Assembly (NCBI GenBank): GCA_033856515.1
Contig: JAWVEY010000047.1
Span: 83,300-147,299 of the forward strand
DNA length: 64,000 nucleotides
Origin: JALZKA01 sp033856515
Lineage (GTDB): Bacteria > Actinomycetota > Thermoleophilia > Solirubrobacterales > 70-9
Reading direction: 5' to 3'
Below the pieces are notes generated by a model. It did no database searches. It was given only the letters and a program-made list of their open reading frames with translations, and was not told the origin of the DNA. Below, in pieces: positions 7,088 to 15,194 of this stretch; the stretch's first letter is position 1, and every line of letters begins with the position of its first letter. Made by a program: the position numbers and the translations under genes.

Positions 7088-9580
7088 ATGAGGGTGGGAC
7101 GCAGGCTGGCGTTGGGCACGATCACTGCCTGGATCGCGATCACCGCCGTTGCTTCGGCCGACCCAGTCGTGCGCTCGGGGCCGATCGAGGCTCACGTCGC
7201 GGCAGACCATTGGAACCTCGAGCTGAAGGACCTGAGCGGGGCCACAATCCTGGCCGAGCATCCGGCCACCGGGTCCGGCCCTTCCGGCACCCTCGGCTTT
7301 CGCACCGCTCTGGGCTGGAACCACGCGACCGAGGTGGCCGGGTCGTCGGTCGACAACGGCGTCTACACCGCCGAGCTCGAGACCACTAGCCCGCTCCACA
7401 CCATCCACGTTGAGCTCCGCCCCGCGGGGCGCGGGATCATCGCCCTCGACGCGCAGCTCGTCGGTCCGGCGCTTGGCGTTGAAGCGATGGGCATGGGCTT
7501 CACCGCGCCCGAGGACGAGCGGTACCTGGGCTTCGGCGAGCGCTCCAACCAGGTCGACCAAGCGGGGTCGGAGGTCGAGAACTACGTCGCGGACGGTCCT
7601 TACCAGGACGAGGAGTACCTGGGCATCCAGGCATTTGTCCCGCCGTGGGGGTTGCGTGACCCGCGACATGACGCCACCTACTTCCCGATCCCGTGGCTCC
7701 TGTCGAGCCAGGGCTACGGCGTCCTTGCCGACAACCCCGAGACCAGCACCTTCCGCCTGGGCTCCGACGTCGCCGGAGCCTGGAGCGTCGAAGTCACACC
7801 CGCGCCCCCGGGCGAGGTGGGGGCTGAGCTGGCGCCGGCGGTTGACCACCTGAGCCTGCGCTTTTTCGCCGGGCCGACACCGGCCGCAGCGCTCCGCCGG
7901 TTTTCTGCCGCCGTCGGGCGCCAGCCGCGGGCGAAGGCTCCGTGGGTGTTCGGGCCGTGGTTCCAGCCCGGCGACGACGAGTCGGCGGAGCTCGCGACGC
8001 TCCGCGGCGCCGATGCGCCCGTCTCGGTGTTTCAGACCTACACGCACTACCTGCCCTGCGGAGAGCAGGAGACCGCGGCCGAGCAGGCTCGCACCCAAGC
8101 CGCCCACGACGGCGGCCTCGCGATCACGACGTATTTCAATCCGATGGTCTGCGCCAACTACGCCGCGCGCTACGACCCCGCCCAGGCGGCAGACGCCCTT
8201 ACCGAGACGATCGCCGGTATTCCGTACACCTACCGCTACGGGGCGAACATGGACGACCTCTTCCTGGTCGGCCAGTACGACTTCTTCGAAGAGGCGGGAC
8301 GCGACCTCTACGGCGATGCCCTGGGCGAGGCGGTCGGCGACGGCTACGACGGCTGGATGGAGGACTTCGGCGAGTACACGCCGCTCGACTCGAGGTCAGC
8401 CGAGACCATCGACGGGAGCCGCGCCCACAACGAGTACGCGCGGCGCTACCACTGCGCCGCTTGGCAGGCGGTCAAGGACGAGCCGCGTCCGGTCGTCCGC
8501 TTCCAGCGCTCAGGCTGGACCGGGGCGGCGAAGTGTGCGCAGGTCGTGTGGGGCGGCGACCCGACGACGGCCTGGGGCTTCGACGGCCTCGCGTCGGCGG
8601 TGACGCAGGCTCTCAGCGCGGGCACCTCCGGGATCGGTATCTGGGGATCGGACATCGGCGGCTTCTTTGCGATCGGCTCCAGCGAGCTGTCGCCCGAGCT
8701 CCTGACCCGGTGGGTCCAGTTCGGAGCCGTCTCAGGCGTCATGCGAACGCAGCGGAACGGCGTCGCCCTGCCGCCGCGCTCCCGCCCGCAGGTGACCGAC
8801 CCTGACCAGATCGCGAACTGGCGGCGCTACACGAAGATTCGCACCCAGCTCTACCCCTATGTCTCTGCTGCAGAGGCCGAGTACCGCCGCTCGGGCCTGC
8901 CGATCATGCGTCACCTGATCCTGCGCTACCCGGACGATCCGCAGGCGGCCGGCGCCGAGGACGAGTACCTCTTCGGCCCGGACATCCTGGCCGCGCCGGT
9001 CGTCGCCGAGGGCGCGAGCGAGCGAGTCGTCTACCTGCCCGAGGGCCGTTGGGTCGACCTGTGGCGCTCGGCCGCATACGACGAGGAGACCGGCGGGTTG
9101 GAGCTAGGCGAGGCGGAGATCCTGGACGGCGAGGCCGAGGCAACGCTGCCTGCGCCGCTCGAGGAGTTGCCGCTGCTCGTCCGAGCGGGCTCGGTGATCC
9201 CACTTCTCCCGCCCGACGTCGACACGCTCGCGAAGCCGGGCACCGACCCGGAAACGGTCGGACTCTCCGACCGGCGCAGGCAGATCCACCTGCTCGCTCT
9301 TCCTTACAAGAAGTCGAGCGGCGCGTTCAACCGGCGCGGCACGATCGCCTCGAAGGCGACCGGCCGGCGCTGGCGGCTCGCGCTCAGCGCGCCGAAGCGC
9401 ACCCGCTTCGAGCTCCAGGCAGCGATGTCGTCGATCCCCGGCGGCCTCGAGCCGTGCTCGGTGAAGGTGAAAGGACGCGAGCTCCCCGGGTCGAGCTGGA
9501 GCTACGACCCGGGGACTCAGGTCCTGCGCGCCTCGTTCACCGGGAGGCGCGTGACGCTTCGGGCGTCGGCCTGCGACTAG
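7088..9580 (+). CDS. Secreted glycoside hydrolase family 31
   Basis: 830 residues. Retaining alpha-glycosidase family (alpha-glucosidase, alpha-xylosidase, sulfoquinovosidase). A Sec signal peptide (RRLALGTITAWIAITAVASA) predicts export. After an N-terminal beta-sandwich, the catalytic barrel contains GWMEDFGEY with the likely nucleophile Asp426 and VWGGDPTTAW with the likely acid/base Asp491. The 65-residue spacing and the DFGEY context resemble YihQ-type sulfoquinovosidases, and sulfur-ester genes lie nearby, but substrate residues were not checked. LFGPDILAAPVV is a typical barrel-end motif. Its stop shares CTAG (9577-9580) with the convergent calcium-repeat gene. Confidence 0.88.
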   Translation: MRVGRRLALGTITAWIAITAVASADPVVRSGPIEAHVAADHWNLELKDLSGATILAEHPATGSGPSGTLGFRTALGWNHATEVAGSSVDNGVYTAELETTSPLHTIHVELRPAGRGIIALDAQLVGPALGVEAMGMGFTAPEDERYLGFGERSNQVDQAGSEVENYVADGPYQDEEYLGIQAFVPPWGLRDPRHDATYFPIPWLLSSQGYGVLADNPETSTFRLGSDVAGAWSVEVTPAPPGEVGAELAPAVDHLSLRFFAGPTPAAALRRFSAAVGRQPRAKAPWVFGPWFQPGDDESAELATLRGADAPVSVFQTYTHYLPCGEQETAAEQARTQAAHDGGLAITTYFNPMVCANYAARYDPAQAADALTETIAGIPYTYRYGANMDDLFLVGQYDFFEEAGRDLYGDALGEAVGDGYDGWMEDFGEYTPLDSRSAETIDGSRAHNEYARRYHCAAWQAVKDEPRPVVRFQRSGWTGAAKCAQVVWGGDPTTAWGFDGLASAVTQALSAGTSGIGIWGSDIGGFFAIGSSELSPELLTRWVQFGAVSGVMRTQRNGVALPPRSRPQVTDPDQIANWRRYTKIRTQLYPYVSAAEAEYRRSGLPIMRHLILRYPDDPQAAGAEDEYLFGPDILAAPVVAEGASERVVYLPEGRWVDLWRSAAYDEETGGLELGEAEILDGEAEATLPAPLEELPLLVRAGSVIPLLPPDVDTLAKPGTDPETVGLSDRRRQIHLLALPYKKSSGAFNRRGTIASKATGRRWRLALSAPKRTRFELQAAMSSIPGGLEPCSVKVKGRELPGSSWSYDPGTQVLRASFTGRRVTLRASACD

Positions 9581-10641
9581 CTCCCGCTGCCGCCGCTCCC
9601 GTACTCGCATGAGTTGAACGTCGAGTCCGGCTCCTCGTCGAAGCAGCCGTCGAAGCCGGTTGCTCCGAAGTGGGCATCGGTGCCGCCCTGCCCGGCGAGC
9701 TGATCGTCGCCGTTGCCACCGCCGAGGAGATCGTCCCCCTCGCCGCCAACCAGGCCGAAGAGGTTGATCCCGCGGCGGGACGATCGGCCCTGCTGGGGCG
9801 CGTCGCTACCACCATTGCCGTAGAGCTTGTCGTCGCCGTCCTCGCCGTTCACGAAGTCCCGGCCGCTGCCGCCGCGCAGACGGTCGTCTTCCGTACCGCC
9901 GAGGATCGCGTCATCGCCACTGCGACCGCAGATCAGGTCTTTCCCGCCTTCCCCGTCGATCTGATCGTCGCCGCTGGTGCCGATGATGACGTCGTTTCCG
10001 GGCGTGCCGGTAGTACCGCTCGTCGTCGCCTTCTTGCCGTCACAGCGCGGGCCGGGGCCCTGGGCGCCGCGCCTGGGCGGACTGCTCCCGTACTCGCAAG
10101 AGCTGAACGTCGAGTCCACGTCCTCGTCGAAGCAGCCGTCGAATCCGGTTGCACCCTTGTGGGTGTCGGTGCCGCCTTGGCCGACCAACTGATCGTCGCC
10201 GTTGCCGCCGCCGATGACGTCATCGCCCTCGCCGCCGACGAGGCCGACCGGAGTCAGGCGCCGGTCGCCCTGCGGGCCATCGTCACCGCCGTTGCCGTAG
10301 ATGTGATCGTCGCCGTCCTCGCCATTGATGAAGTCCTCGCCGACACCGCCGCGAACCACGTCATTGCCGCTTCCGGCCACGATCGCGTCGTCGCCGTCCC
10401 GGCCGCAGATGATGTCCTTGCCGCCGCGGCCATCGATCTTGTCAGGAGCGCTGGTGCCGACGATGACGTCGTTGCCGTTCGTGCCGGTCGTTCCGTTGAC
10501 CGTCGCCTCCTTGTTCTCGCAGCGCGGATTGCCCGCTCCGCCGGCGCTTGCCTGATTGGCGTTCACGATGAGCAACAAGCCAAGGCCTGCCGCGATGATC
10601 GCCGCCACGAAGCCCGCCACGCGGGATGTCGCAAAAGTCAT
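9577..10641 (-). CDS. Secreted calcium-repeat protein 1 (354 residues)
   Basis: N-terminal signal peptide (FVAAIIAAGLGLLLIVNANQASA), then two halves of about 155 residues. Each starts with PRC-x2-K/N-x2-T-x-GTTGT, runs through GGxGxDxI-type nonapeptides (GGEGDDVIGGGNGDDQLVG) and ends in DGCFDE-x2-DSTF-x-SCEYGS. Such repeats bind Ca2+ in parallel beta-rolls. Type I secretion substrates usually lack an N-terminal signal, so Sec export followed by folding in extracellular calcium is the likely route. Start ATG 10641 has GGAGGG upstream. One of three tandem paralogues of identical length. Function unknown. Confidence 0.8.
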   Translation of the reverse strand: MTFATSRVAGFVAAIIAAGLGLLLIVNANQASAGGAGNPRCENKEATVNGTTGTNGNDVIVGTSAPDKIDGRGGKDIICGRDGDDAIVAGSGNDVVRGGVGEDFINGEDGDDHIYGNGGDDGPQGDRRLTPVGLVGGEGDDVIGGGNGDDQLVGQGGTDTHKGATGFDGCFDEDVDSTFSSCEYGSSPPRRGAQGPGPRCDGKKATTSGTTGTPGNDVIIGTSGDDQIDGEGGKDLICGRSGDDAILGGTEDDRLRGGSGRDFVNGEDGDDKLYGNGGSDAPQQGRSSRRGINLFGLVGGEGDDLLGGGNGDDQLAGQGGTDAHFGATGFDGCFDEEPDSTFNSCEYGSGGSGS

Positions 10642-10711
10642 TCTTCCCTCCGTTTGTTAGATCTGCCGCCCAAAAACGGGCCCGCGGGGAACTACCCCAA
10701 CCCGTGCGACT

Positions 10712-11155
10712 TTACATGCCGCTGATGTCTTTTAGGTGTTCGACGTTCGCTACGTCGGCCGCCTCGGCGCTCGGGTCGCCCGCGAACCATGCGTCGAGAA
10801 TCTCCGCGAGTTCGGCTGCCGACGTGGTGCGGAGGCTGAGCGCCAGCACGTTCGCGTCGTTCCAGCGCCGCGCGCCCTCGGCCGTCGTCGCGTCCCCGCA
10901 CAAGGCCGCGCGGACGCCTGGGACCTTGTTCGCCGCGATCGAGGCGCCCGTGCCCGTCCAGCAGCAGACGATCCCCTGATCGGCCCGGCCCTCGGCGACG
11001 TCTCGCGCCGCGGCCTCGGACGCCCACGCCCAGTCGTCGCGCTCGTCCGCGGACAGCGCGCCGTGGAACACGGGCTCGTGCCCGCGCTCGCGCAGCTCTT
11101 CGGCCACGCGCTCGGCGACGCCCGTCAGCTCGTCAGCCGCTACTGCGATCCGCAT
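10712..11155 (-). CDS. RpiB/LacAB-like sugar-phosphate isomerase family protein
   Basis: 147 residues, normal RpiB length. The core GIVCCWTGTGASIAANKVPG then VRAALCGDATTAEGARRWND aligns with RpiB (GI-x-x-CGTG-x-G-x-SIAANK, then R-x-HNDANVL). The active-site Cys is kept. Two normally strict positions differ: Gly after Cys is Trp, and the HND His is Trp. The N-terminal DH pair is ADE. It belongs to the fold but may act on another substrate or be non-catalytic. ATG 11155 is fixed by a TATCCT box 6 nt upstream. It lies between two calcium-repeat genes on the same strand. Confidence 0.78.
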   Translation of the reverse strand: MRIAVAADELTGVAERVAEELRERGHEPVFHGALSADERDDWAWASEAAARDVAEGRADQGIVCCWTGTGASIAANKVPGVRAALCGDATTAEGARRWNDANVLALSLRTTSAAELAEILDAWFAGDPSAEAADVANVEHLKDISGM

Positions 11156-11161
11156 CGGTCG

Positions 11162-11167
11162 AGGATA
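11162..11167 (-). promoter_or_regulatory. Candidate -10 box for the RpiB-like gene
   Basis: TATCCT on the minus strand with 6 nt to ATG 11155. It gives the gene its own promoter, although it sits 35 bp downstream of a same-strand gene. Confidence 0.4.
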
Positions 11168-11190
11168 GGAATCCCCGGCTCGTACCGCTT

Positions 11191-12255
11191 CTAACGCGGG
11201 GCGCCACTCCCATACTCGCAACCGCTGAACTCCGAGTCCGGGTCCTCGTCGAAGCAGCCGTCGACGTTCTTACCCCCGAAGTGCGAGTCGGTCCCCGGGC
11301 CGCCGTACACCTCGTCGTTTTCGGAGCCGCCCATCACGATGTCGTTGCCTTCTTCGCCAAAGATGCCCGGTGTGGACTCCAACCCGTGCGCCCGGCTTCC
11401 CTGATTGGGCTTGTCGAAGCCGCTTTGGCCCTTGAGGATGTCGTTGCCATCACCGCCCTGGACGCTGTCTTGGCCGTTCCCGGCGAAGACCCGGTCCTTG
11501 CCGTCGCCGGCGTCGATGTCGTCCCGGCCACCACGGCCGCAGATGACGTCGTCTCCGCCCAGGCCTTCGATCACATCTGCGTCTGGCGTGCCGACGATCA
11601 CGTCGTCTCCAGGCGTTCCCGTGTTGCCGGAGACCGTTGCGGCCTGGGAAGCGCAGCGCTGCTGCGCCTGACCAGCCCGGTGGCGGCTGAACTCGCACCC
11701 ATTGAATGTGTTGGTTCCCTCGTCGTCGAGGCAGCCGTCGAAGCCGTACGAGCCGTTGTGGTCGTCGTTCCCTTCCTCACCAACGAGGATGTCCCCGGCG
11801 GCGCCCCCGCCGATGGTGTCGTTGCCCTCGCCGCCGAACAGCCCGCCCTGCTGGCAACCGTTGCCTCCTCCGCGCTTGATGAAGCAGCCGTCCTCTCCAC
11901 CTTGGCCGCGGATGTGGTCGTTGCCGTCGCCGCCATCCACGAAGTCCTCCTGGGACCCCGCAAAGACCTTGTCGTCGCCGTCACCGGCGAACACCTCATC
12001 ATCGTCGCCGCGGGCGCAGATCTTGTCGTCGCCGCCCTTGCCCTCGATCTCGTCAGGGCCGTTGGTGCCGACGATCACGTCGTCGCCGTTCGTGCCGACA
12101 TTTCCGGCCACGGTCGCCTTCTTCTGGTTGCAGCGCGGCCCGGGCTGGTCGCCGCCGGCCGACGCCTCCATTACTCCAGCGAGCACGACAACCGTCGCGA
12201 TCACGAGCGCCGTCGTCGTTGCCACGAACAACCGAGCCTTCGCCGTCGAGATCAA
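11191..12255 (-). CDS. Secreted calcium-repeat protein 2 (354 residues)
   Basis: Paralogue of the genes at 9577 and 12293 with the same two-half design. A signal peptide (LFVATTTALVIATVVVLAG) precedes GGDQPGPRCNQKKATVAGNV, Asp/Gly nonapeptides such as GGDGNDHIRGQGGEDG, and the closing DGCFDEDPDSEFSGCEYGS. The start is TTG at 12255, not ATG: GGAGG lies 5 nt before it and no better start exists. Four regularly placed Cys residues per half suggest disulfides outside the cell. The 37-bp gap to the upstream paralogue suggests co-transcription. Confidence 0.8.
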   Translation of the reverse strand: MISTAKARLFVATTTALVIATVVVLAGVMEASAGGDQPGPRCNQKKATVAGNVGTNGDDVIVGTNGPDEIEGKGGDDKICARGDDDEVFAGDGDDKVFAGSQEDFVDGGDGNDHIRGQGGEDGCFIKRGGGNGCQQGGLFGGEGNDTIGGGAAGDILVGEEGNDDHNGSYGFDGCLDDEGTNTFNGCEFSRHRAGQAQQRCASQAATVSGNTGTPGDDVIVGTPDADVIEGLGGDDVICGRGGRDDIDAGDGKDRVFAGNGQDSVQGGDGNDILKGQSGFDKPNQGSRAHGLESTPGIFGEEGNDIVMGGSENDEVYGGPGTDSHFGGKNVDGCFDEDPDSEFSGCEYGSGAPR

Positions 12256-12292
12256 TGTCGCCTCCTGCTAGTGGTGTCCTCAGCGAGCCGAA

Positions 12293-13357
12293 TCACGGGG
12301 GTGGCGGGGCGCTCCCGTACTCGCAGCCGATGTACTCGCTGTCGGGATCCTCGTCGAAGCAGCCGTCGAAGTCATCGCCGCCGGAGAGGAAGTCCGTCCC
12401 GATCTGTCCGAAGATCTGATCGTTCCCGGAGCCGCCGCTCACGATGTCGTTCCCCTCCTGGCCATAGATGCCGCCGGGGAAGTCCGTGATACCACGGTCG
12501 TTCTGCTCGTTGGGCGGCTGGTCGGGACCGCTCTGCCCACGAAGATCGTCGTTGCCCTCGCCGCCTTCGATGTGGTCCCGGCCGTTGCCGGCGAAGACGA
12601 CGTCCTTGCCGTCGCCGGCAAAGATGATGTCGCGACCGCCGCGAGCGCAGATCCGGTCGTTGCCGCCCTTGGCGTCGATCGTCTCGCCCTGAGCGGTTCC
12701 GACGATCACGTCGTTGCCCTCGGTCCCGGTGTTGCCGGGCACGGTGGCCGCCTGCGCGCCGCAGCGGCGCTGCTTACCGCCGGCCTTGGCCGCGTTACGG
12801 AAGACGAACTCGCAGCTGTTGTACGTGTTGGTGCCGTTGTCCTCGTCGGTGCAGAAATCCTCGCCGTACGACCCGTTGTACGTGTCGTCGCCGTCATCGT
12901 CGAAAAGCGTGTCGTCGCCCGCACCGCCGCCGATGACGTCGTCACCGTCGCCGCCGATGAGCCCGGGTTCGGCTCCCTTGCCAAGGAAGCCGTCGTCGCC
13001 GCCCTGGCCGCGGATGTGGTCGTTGCCGGGTCCGGCATCCACGAAGTCGCGCTGGGCGCCCGCATAGATCAGGTCGTCCCCGTCACCGCCTTCGATCTCG
13101 TCTTGGCCGCCGCGGCCGCAGATCTTGTCGTCGCCGCCCTTGCCGTCCATCTCATCGTGAAAGTCGGTGCCGACGATGATGTCGTCGCCGGGGGTGCCGA
13201 TCACGCCATTGACCGTGGCCTTGTGCTGGTTACACCGCGGTCCGGGCTTGTCGCCACCGGCGTTCGCCGCGTCCGTGATCAGCACGACTGAAAGCGCAGC
13301 CAATCCGAGCGCTACCGCCGCCGAAATTCCCAGGGTCCGAAACTGCCTCAAGGTCAT
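12293..13357 (-). CDS. Secreted calcium-repeat protein 3 (354 residues)
   Basis: First gene of the minus-strand array. Signal peptide LGISAAVALGLAALSVVLIT, then GGDKPGPRCNQHKATVNGVI and a first repeat half ending in NGTNTYNSCEF. The second half starts RRCGAQAATVPGNTGTEGND and closes with DGCFDEDPDSEYIGCEYGS and a Pro tail. Ca2+-binding GGxGxD units fill each half. Start ATG 13357 has GGAGGGG immediately upstream. The leader shares the decamer TGTAAAGTCG (minus strand, 13408-13417) with the leader of paralogue 1 (10707-10716), a possible common -10 region. Confidence 0.8.
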   Translation of the reverse strand: MTLRQFRTLGISAAVALGLAALSVVLITDAANAGGDKPGPRCNQHKATVNGVIGTPGDDIIVGTDFHDEMDGKGGDDKICGRGGQDEIEGGDGDDLIYAGAQRDFVDAGPGNDHIRGQGGDDGFLGKGAEPGLIGGDGDDVIGGGAGDDTLFDDDGDDTYNGSYGEDFCTDEDNGTNTYNSCEFVFRNAAKAGGKQRRCGAQAATVPGNTGTEGNDVIVGTAQGETIDAKGGNDRICARGGRDIIFAGDGKDVVFAGNGRDHIEGGEGNDDLRGQSGPDQPPNEQNDRGITDFPGGIYGQEGNDIVSGGSGNDQIFGQIGTDFLSGGDDFDGCFDEDPDSEYIGCEYGSAPPPP

Positions 13358-13407
13358 TTGCCCCTCCGGTTTGACGATGCCCCACTGCCTCTAGTCAGCG
13401 GTAAGCC

Positions 13408-13417
13408 CGACTTTACA
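13408..13417 (-). promoter_or_regulatory. Shared promoter-like decamer upstream of calcium-repeat gene 3
   Basis: TGTAAAGTCG on the minus strand, 51 nt before ATG 13357. The identical decamer occurs at 10707-10716, 66 nt before ATG 10641. TGTAAAGT resembles an extended -10 element. No -35 was identified. Confidence 0.3.
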
Positions 13418-13420
13418 CCT

Positions 13421-14344
13421 TCATAGGTTCCAATTGAGTTGTCGTCCGATTAAGCCCTCCAGGTGGGCGACGTCGGGACGAAAAGTCCCTGCAAGCTGCC
13501 CTCGAAGCTCAGGCTCGAGCTCGGGCTTTGCGGCCTCACCCGAATCGGGATCGTGGACCATCCGCTCGACCAGCCAGCGCATCCGCTCGGGCAGGCGATC
13601 GAAGTTGCGATCCAGGGCGCGCAGGCCCGGCACGCGCACCGCGCGGTCCATCAGGCGGTAGCCGCCCGAGCCCTTGCCGCTGCCCGTCTCCCACTCGCGG
13701 TCGAACTCGGGCGAGGTGAAGCCGGGCTCGACGCCGCAGAACTCGAAAACGCGCCGCACGGTCGCGTCGCGCTCCGCGCCGAGCTCTTCGCGGGAGACGA
13801 CCAGGATGCGATCGGAATCGAACGCCTCGAGGTACGGCTCGAGCTGGAACGCGTAGAGCCCGCGCTGGACGTAGGCGCAGCCGGGGTCCGAGACGGCATC
13901 GGAGAGCTCGCGGTCCTCATATCCACCGCCAACGTTGTGGAGGTAGTGCGAGAGCAGGCGGTCGATCGGGTGGCGCACCACGTATATGAGGCGAGCGTCC
14001 GGGCCGAGCGTCTCGCGCATGCGCTCGGCCACGCCTGTGAAACGAGGGCGGTTCGTGTAGTGGGGCGACGTTTCGCCGCGGACGGCCCTGTCGGCCGGGA
14101 AGTGGCCGCGGTACCAGTCGGCTCCCAGGCCCCAGTTCAGCTCCTCGACGAAGAAGTTGAGCTCCTTCGGGCGGGACATCCCGATCTCCGGATGGAGGTT
14201 CAGGTAGTGGTGAAGGCTTGTGGTGCCGCACTTGAGGCCACCGATCACGATCAGGTTCGGCAGCGCGCCTTCGGCACCGCCTCGCCTCGCTCGCCCGGCC
14301 TTCTTGCGCTCGGCGGCAAAGCGCTCGTGCGCGCGGGCGACCAT
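13421..14344 (-). CDS. PAPS-dependent sulfotransferase (heparan-sulfotransferase-like)
   Basis: 307 residues from ATG 14344. The 5'-phosphosulfate loop is IGGLKCGTTSLHHYL, followed by KELNFF and the 3'-phosphate-binding YVVRHPIDRLLSHYLHN. This layout belongs to the Sulfotransfer_1/NST-like class, distinct from the Stf0 type at 553. Likely acts on a cell-surface glycan. An alternative ATG at 14383 would add 13 residues encoded through a GGGGTCAGACCCC palindrome; it lacks a ribosome-binding site, whereas GAGG precedes 14344. Lies 77 bp after a same-strand HAD gene. Confidence 0.85.
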   Translation of the reverse strand: MVARAHERFAAERKKAGRARRGGAEGALPNLIVIGGLKCGTTSLHHYLNLHPEIGMSRPKELNFFVEELNWGLGADWYRGHFPADRAVRGETSPHYTNRPRFTGVAERMRETLGPDARLIYVVRHPIDRLLSHYLHNVGGGYEDRELSDAVSDPGCAYVQRGLYAFQLEPYLEAFDSDRILVVSREELGAERDATVRRVFEFCGVEPGFTSPEFDREWETGSGKGSGGYRLMDRAVRVPGLRALDRNFDRLPERMRWLVERMVHDPDSGEAAKPELEPELRGQLAGTFRPDVAHLEGLIGRQLNWNL

Positions 14345-14366
14345 CGCCTCGTCGGCAGGATCCGGA

Positions 14367-14379
14367 GGGGTCAGACCCC
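14367..14379. repeat. 13-nt palindrome, family II (GGGGTC-A-GACCCC)
   Basis: Perfect 6+1+6 inverted repeat (15 nt with the flanking A/T pair) just upstream of the sulfotransferase start. Related copies at 27297-27309 and 42551-42561. Confidence 0.65.
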
Positions 14380-14400
14380 TCATACGGCGCTCACACTCGA

Positions 14401-14416
14401 GAGGGGCGTGCCCCTC
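14401..14416. repeat. GC-rich inverted repeat between HAD and sulfotransferase genes
   Basis: GAGGGGC / GCCCCTC arms with a 2-nt centre, 6 nt beyond the HAD stop on the minus strand. It could slow or end transcription, but there is no T-tract. Confidence 0.4.
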
Positions 14417-14421
14417 ATCCT

Positions 14422-15108
14422 TCAGCCTTTCGCGCCGAGCCTGGCAGCGGCGTCTCGGAAGGTCTTTACCTCCGCGGTCGGCTTCGCGCGTCCTTCGAGC
14501 TTCTCGCCGTGGCGGTTCACCCAGATCACGGGCACCTTCATCTTGATCGCCGGGGCGATGTCGGAGTCGTAACCCGAAGCGATGTGGACCCAGCCCTTCT
14601 TCGAGCCAAGGCGGCGCGCGCACTCCTTGAAGTGGGCCTCGTCCGGCTTGTAGGAGCGGACCTGCTGGGCGGTGACGACGATGTCGAGCTCGGTTCGCAG
14701 ATGGCGCCGGGATACGCCCAGGAGCTTGTCGTCGATGTTCGAGACGATGCCCACGTCGTAGCGGCCGGAGAGGCGGTCCATCGCCGCGTTGGCCTCGCGG
14801 AACGGCTGCCAGCGGGGGACGGAGTCAGGCACGAACTGGGCGCGCGACGGCTCGAGCTCCCACCCGATCTCGCCCGCGACCTTGACCACCGCTCGGCGAA
14901 GGACCTCGGCGTAGAGCTCGTAGGAGCCGGACATGATCTCGGCTTGGACCTCCATGAAGCGCGCCAGAAAGGCCGCCTCGTCGAGGTTGATGCCGTCGCG
15001 GTCGGCCTCCTTGCGAAACGATTCGGAGAGCCCCTTCTCCCAGTCGATCAGGGTGCCGTAACAGTCTGTTGTGACTGTCTTGATCTCCTTGAACTTGGGA
15101 AGTGGCAT
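14422..15108 (-). CDS. HAD-superfamily hydrolase, 2-haloacid-dehalogenase type
   Basis: 228 residues. Motif I DCYGTLIDWE carries the nucleophilic Asp in the context typical of L-2-haloacid dehalogenase-like proteins. Motif II is IVSNID, motif III Lys lies in SYKPDEAHF, and motif IV is GYDSDI. An alpha-helical cap sits between motifs I and II. The family includes dehalogenases and many phosphatases, so the substrate is unknown. CATAAT lies 12 nt before the ATG and may be its -10 box. Divergent from sucC, 86 bp apart. Confidence 0.85.
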   Translation of the reverse strand: MPLPKFKEIKTVTTDCYGTLIDWEKGLSESFRKEADRDGINLDEAAFLARFMEVQAEIMSGSYELYAEVLRRAVVKVAGEIGWELEPSRAQFVPDSVPRWQPFREANAAMDRLSGRYDVGIVSNIDDKLLGVSRRHLRTELDIVVTAQQVRSYKPDEAHFKECARRLGSKKGWVHIASGYDSDIAPAIKMKVPVIWVNRHGEKLEGRAKPTAEVKTFRDAAARLGAKG

Positions 15109-15194
15109 AAACGGCGGGGGATTATGGCAGGGAGGTCCCGATCGGATTTCGGTGTCGAATAAGCTGCCGCCCGCGCTGTAAGCGCCCTCTCCCG

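Noticed and set aside
7058..8107. N-terminal extension of the RibD-like gene reading back through the GH31 gene
   Set aside because: Antisense to a conserved GH31 domain, and a good -10 box places the start at 7057.
9670..10725. Long open frame antisense to calcium-repeat gene 1, with similar ones antisense to genes 2 and 3 (11281-12489, 12572-13291)
   Set aside because: Mirror frames created by Asp/Gly codon bias (GAC, GGC) in the true genes; the predicted products are low-complexity Ala/Val chains with no start signals.
9577..13357. CRISPR-like periodicity
   Set aside because: The regular spacing comes from Asp/Gly coding repeats of variable sequence, with no constant repeat and unique spacers.
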